Shown here piece by piece: positions 6,406-6,481 of a stretch of 6,481 bases of DNA. The notes under the pieces are model-generated. The model made no database searches. It was not told where the DNA came from and was given only the letters and a program-made list of their open reading frames with translations. Every line of letters starts with the position of its first letter. Within the stretch, counting starts at the first letter, position 1. The DNA comes from Candidatus Zhuqueibacterota bacterium (GTDB lineage: Bacteria > Zhuqueibacterota > Zhuqueibacteria > Thermofontimicrobiales > Thiofontviventaceae), in assembly GCA_014729735.1 (NCBI GenBank), contig WJJN01000611.1, positions 1 through 6,481 on the forward strand, given 5' to 3'. Both the position numbers and the translations under genes were made by a program.

Positions 6406-6481
6406 TTAAGATTCGTGATCGGGCGTTAATTGGTGTTCCAGGAATGTACCAAACGTGCACTTAATCGAAACAGCCTCATGA
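6406..6481 (-). CDS. Possible C-terminal end of an upstream gene
   Basis: One minus-strand frame runs open from the window edge for 24 codons to TAA at 6408-6406, ending in TFGTFLEHQLTPDHES. This stretch is visibly richer in GC than the AT-rich DNA that follows, and a terminator-like hairpin starts 12 bases after the stop. Both fit the tail of a gene transcribed in the same direction. Twenty-four residues are too few to name a family. Another frame (ATG at 6479, 17 codons) is equally open but has no support. Confidence 0.35.
   Translation of the reverse strand, partial: HEAVSIKCTFGTFLEHQLTPDHES

Noticed and set aside
6274..6460. GTGCAC occurring twice (6274-6279 and 6455-6460) as an operator pair
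   Set aside because: A six-base palindrome twice in under 200 bases is weak evidence, and the second copy lies in the possible tail of the upstream gene.

Overview
The window reads as one minus-strand gene block behind an AT-rich control region. In transcription order (right to left) it holds: the probable 3' tail of an unrelated upstream gene and a weak terminator (about 6481-6366), a 400-base regulatory region with a strong sigma-54 (-24/-12) promoter candidate (6160-6175), a small SpoIIAA-like/STAS protein (6005-5637), a membrane lipoprotein with coiled coils (5578-4835), a trehalose synthase-maltokinase fusion (4718-1401), and malto-oligosyltrehalose trehalohydrolase, cut by the window edge (1404-1).

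The metabolic core is trehalose. TreZ releases trehalose from maltooligosyl-trehalose and TreS interconverts maltose and trehalose. The maltokinase domain fused to TreS would normally feed maltose-1-phosphate into the GlgE alpha-glucan route. All TreS and TreZ catalytic residues are present. The maltokinase half, however, has lost several normally invariant active-site residues, so the fusion may act mainly as an isomerase. treS and treZ overlap by ATGA, which implies translational coupling. TreY, the usual TreZ partner, is not in the window and could lie beyond position 1.

The two small genes ahead of treS look like envelope or stress accessory proteins. Same strand, short gaps and no convincing internal terminator suggest one transcript for all four genes. 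The sigma-54-type promoter would make the set depend on an enhancer-binding activator. Several inverted and direct repeats upstream of the promoter are candidate activator sites. The predicted 144-nt leader contains a hairpin whose loop carries an ideal anti-Shine-Dalgarno match with no usable start codon after it.

Organism: a bacterium of moderate to low GC content, probably Gram-negative (lipoprotein signal, sigma-54-type promoter). Every gene has a clear purine-rich Shine-Dalgarno sequence, which argues against typical Bacteroidota. A phylum in the FCB neighbourhood (such as Calditrichota- or KSB1-like lineages) is a guess only.
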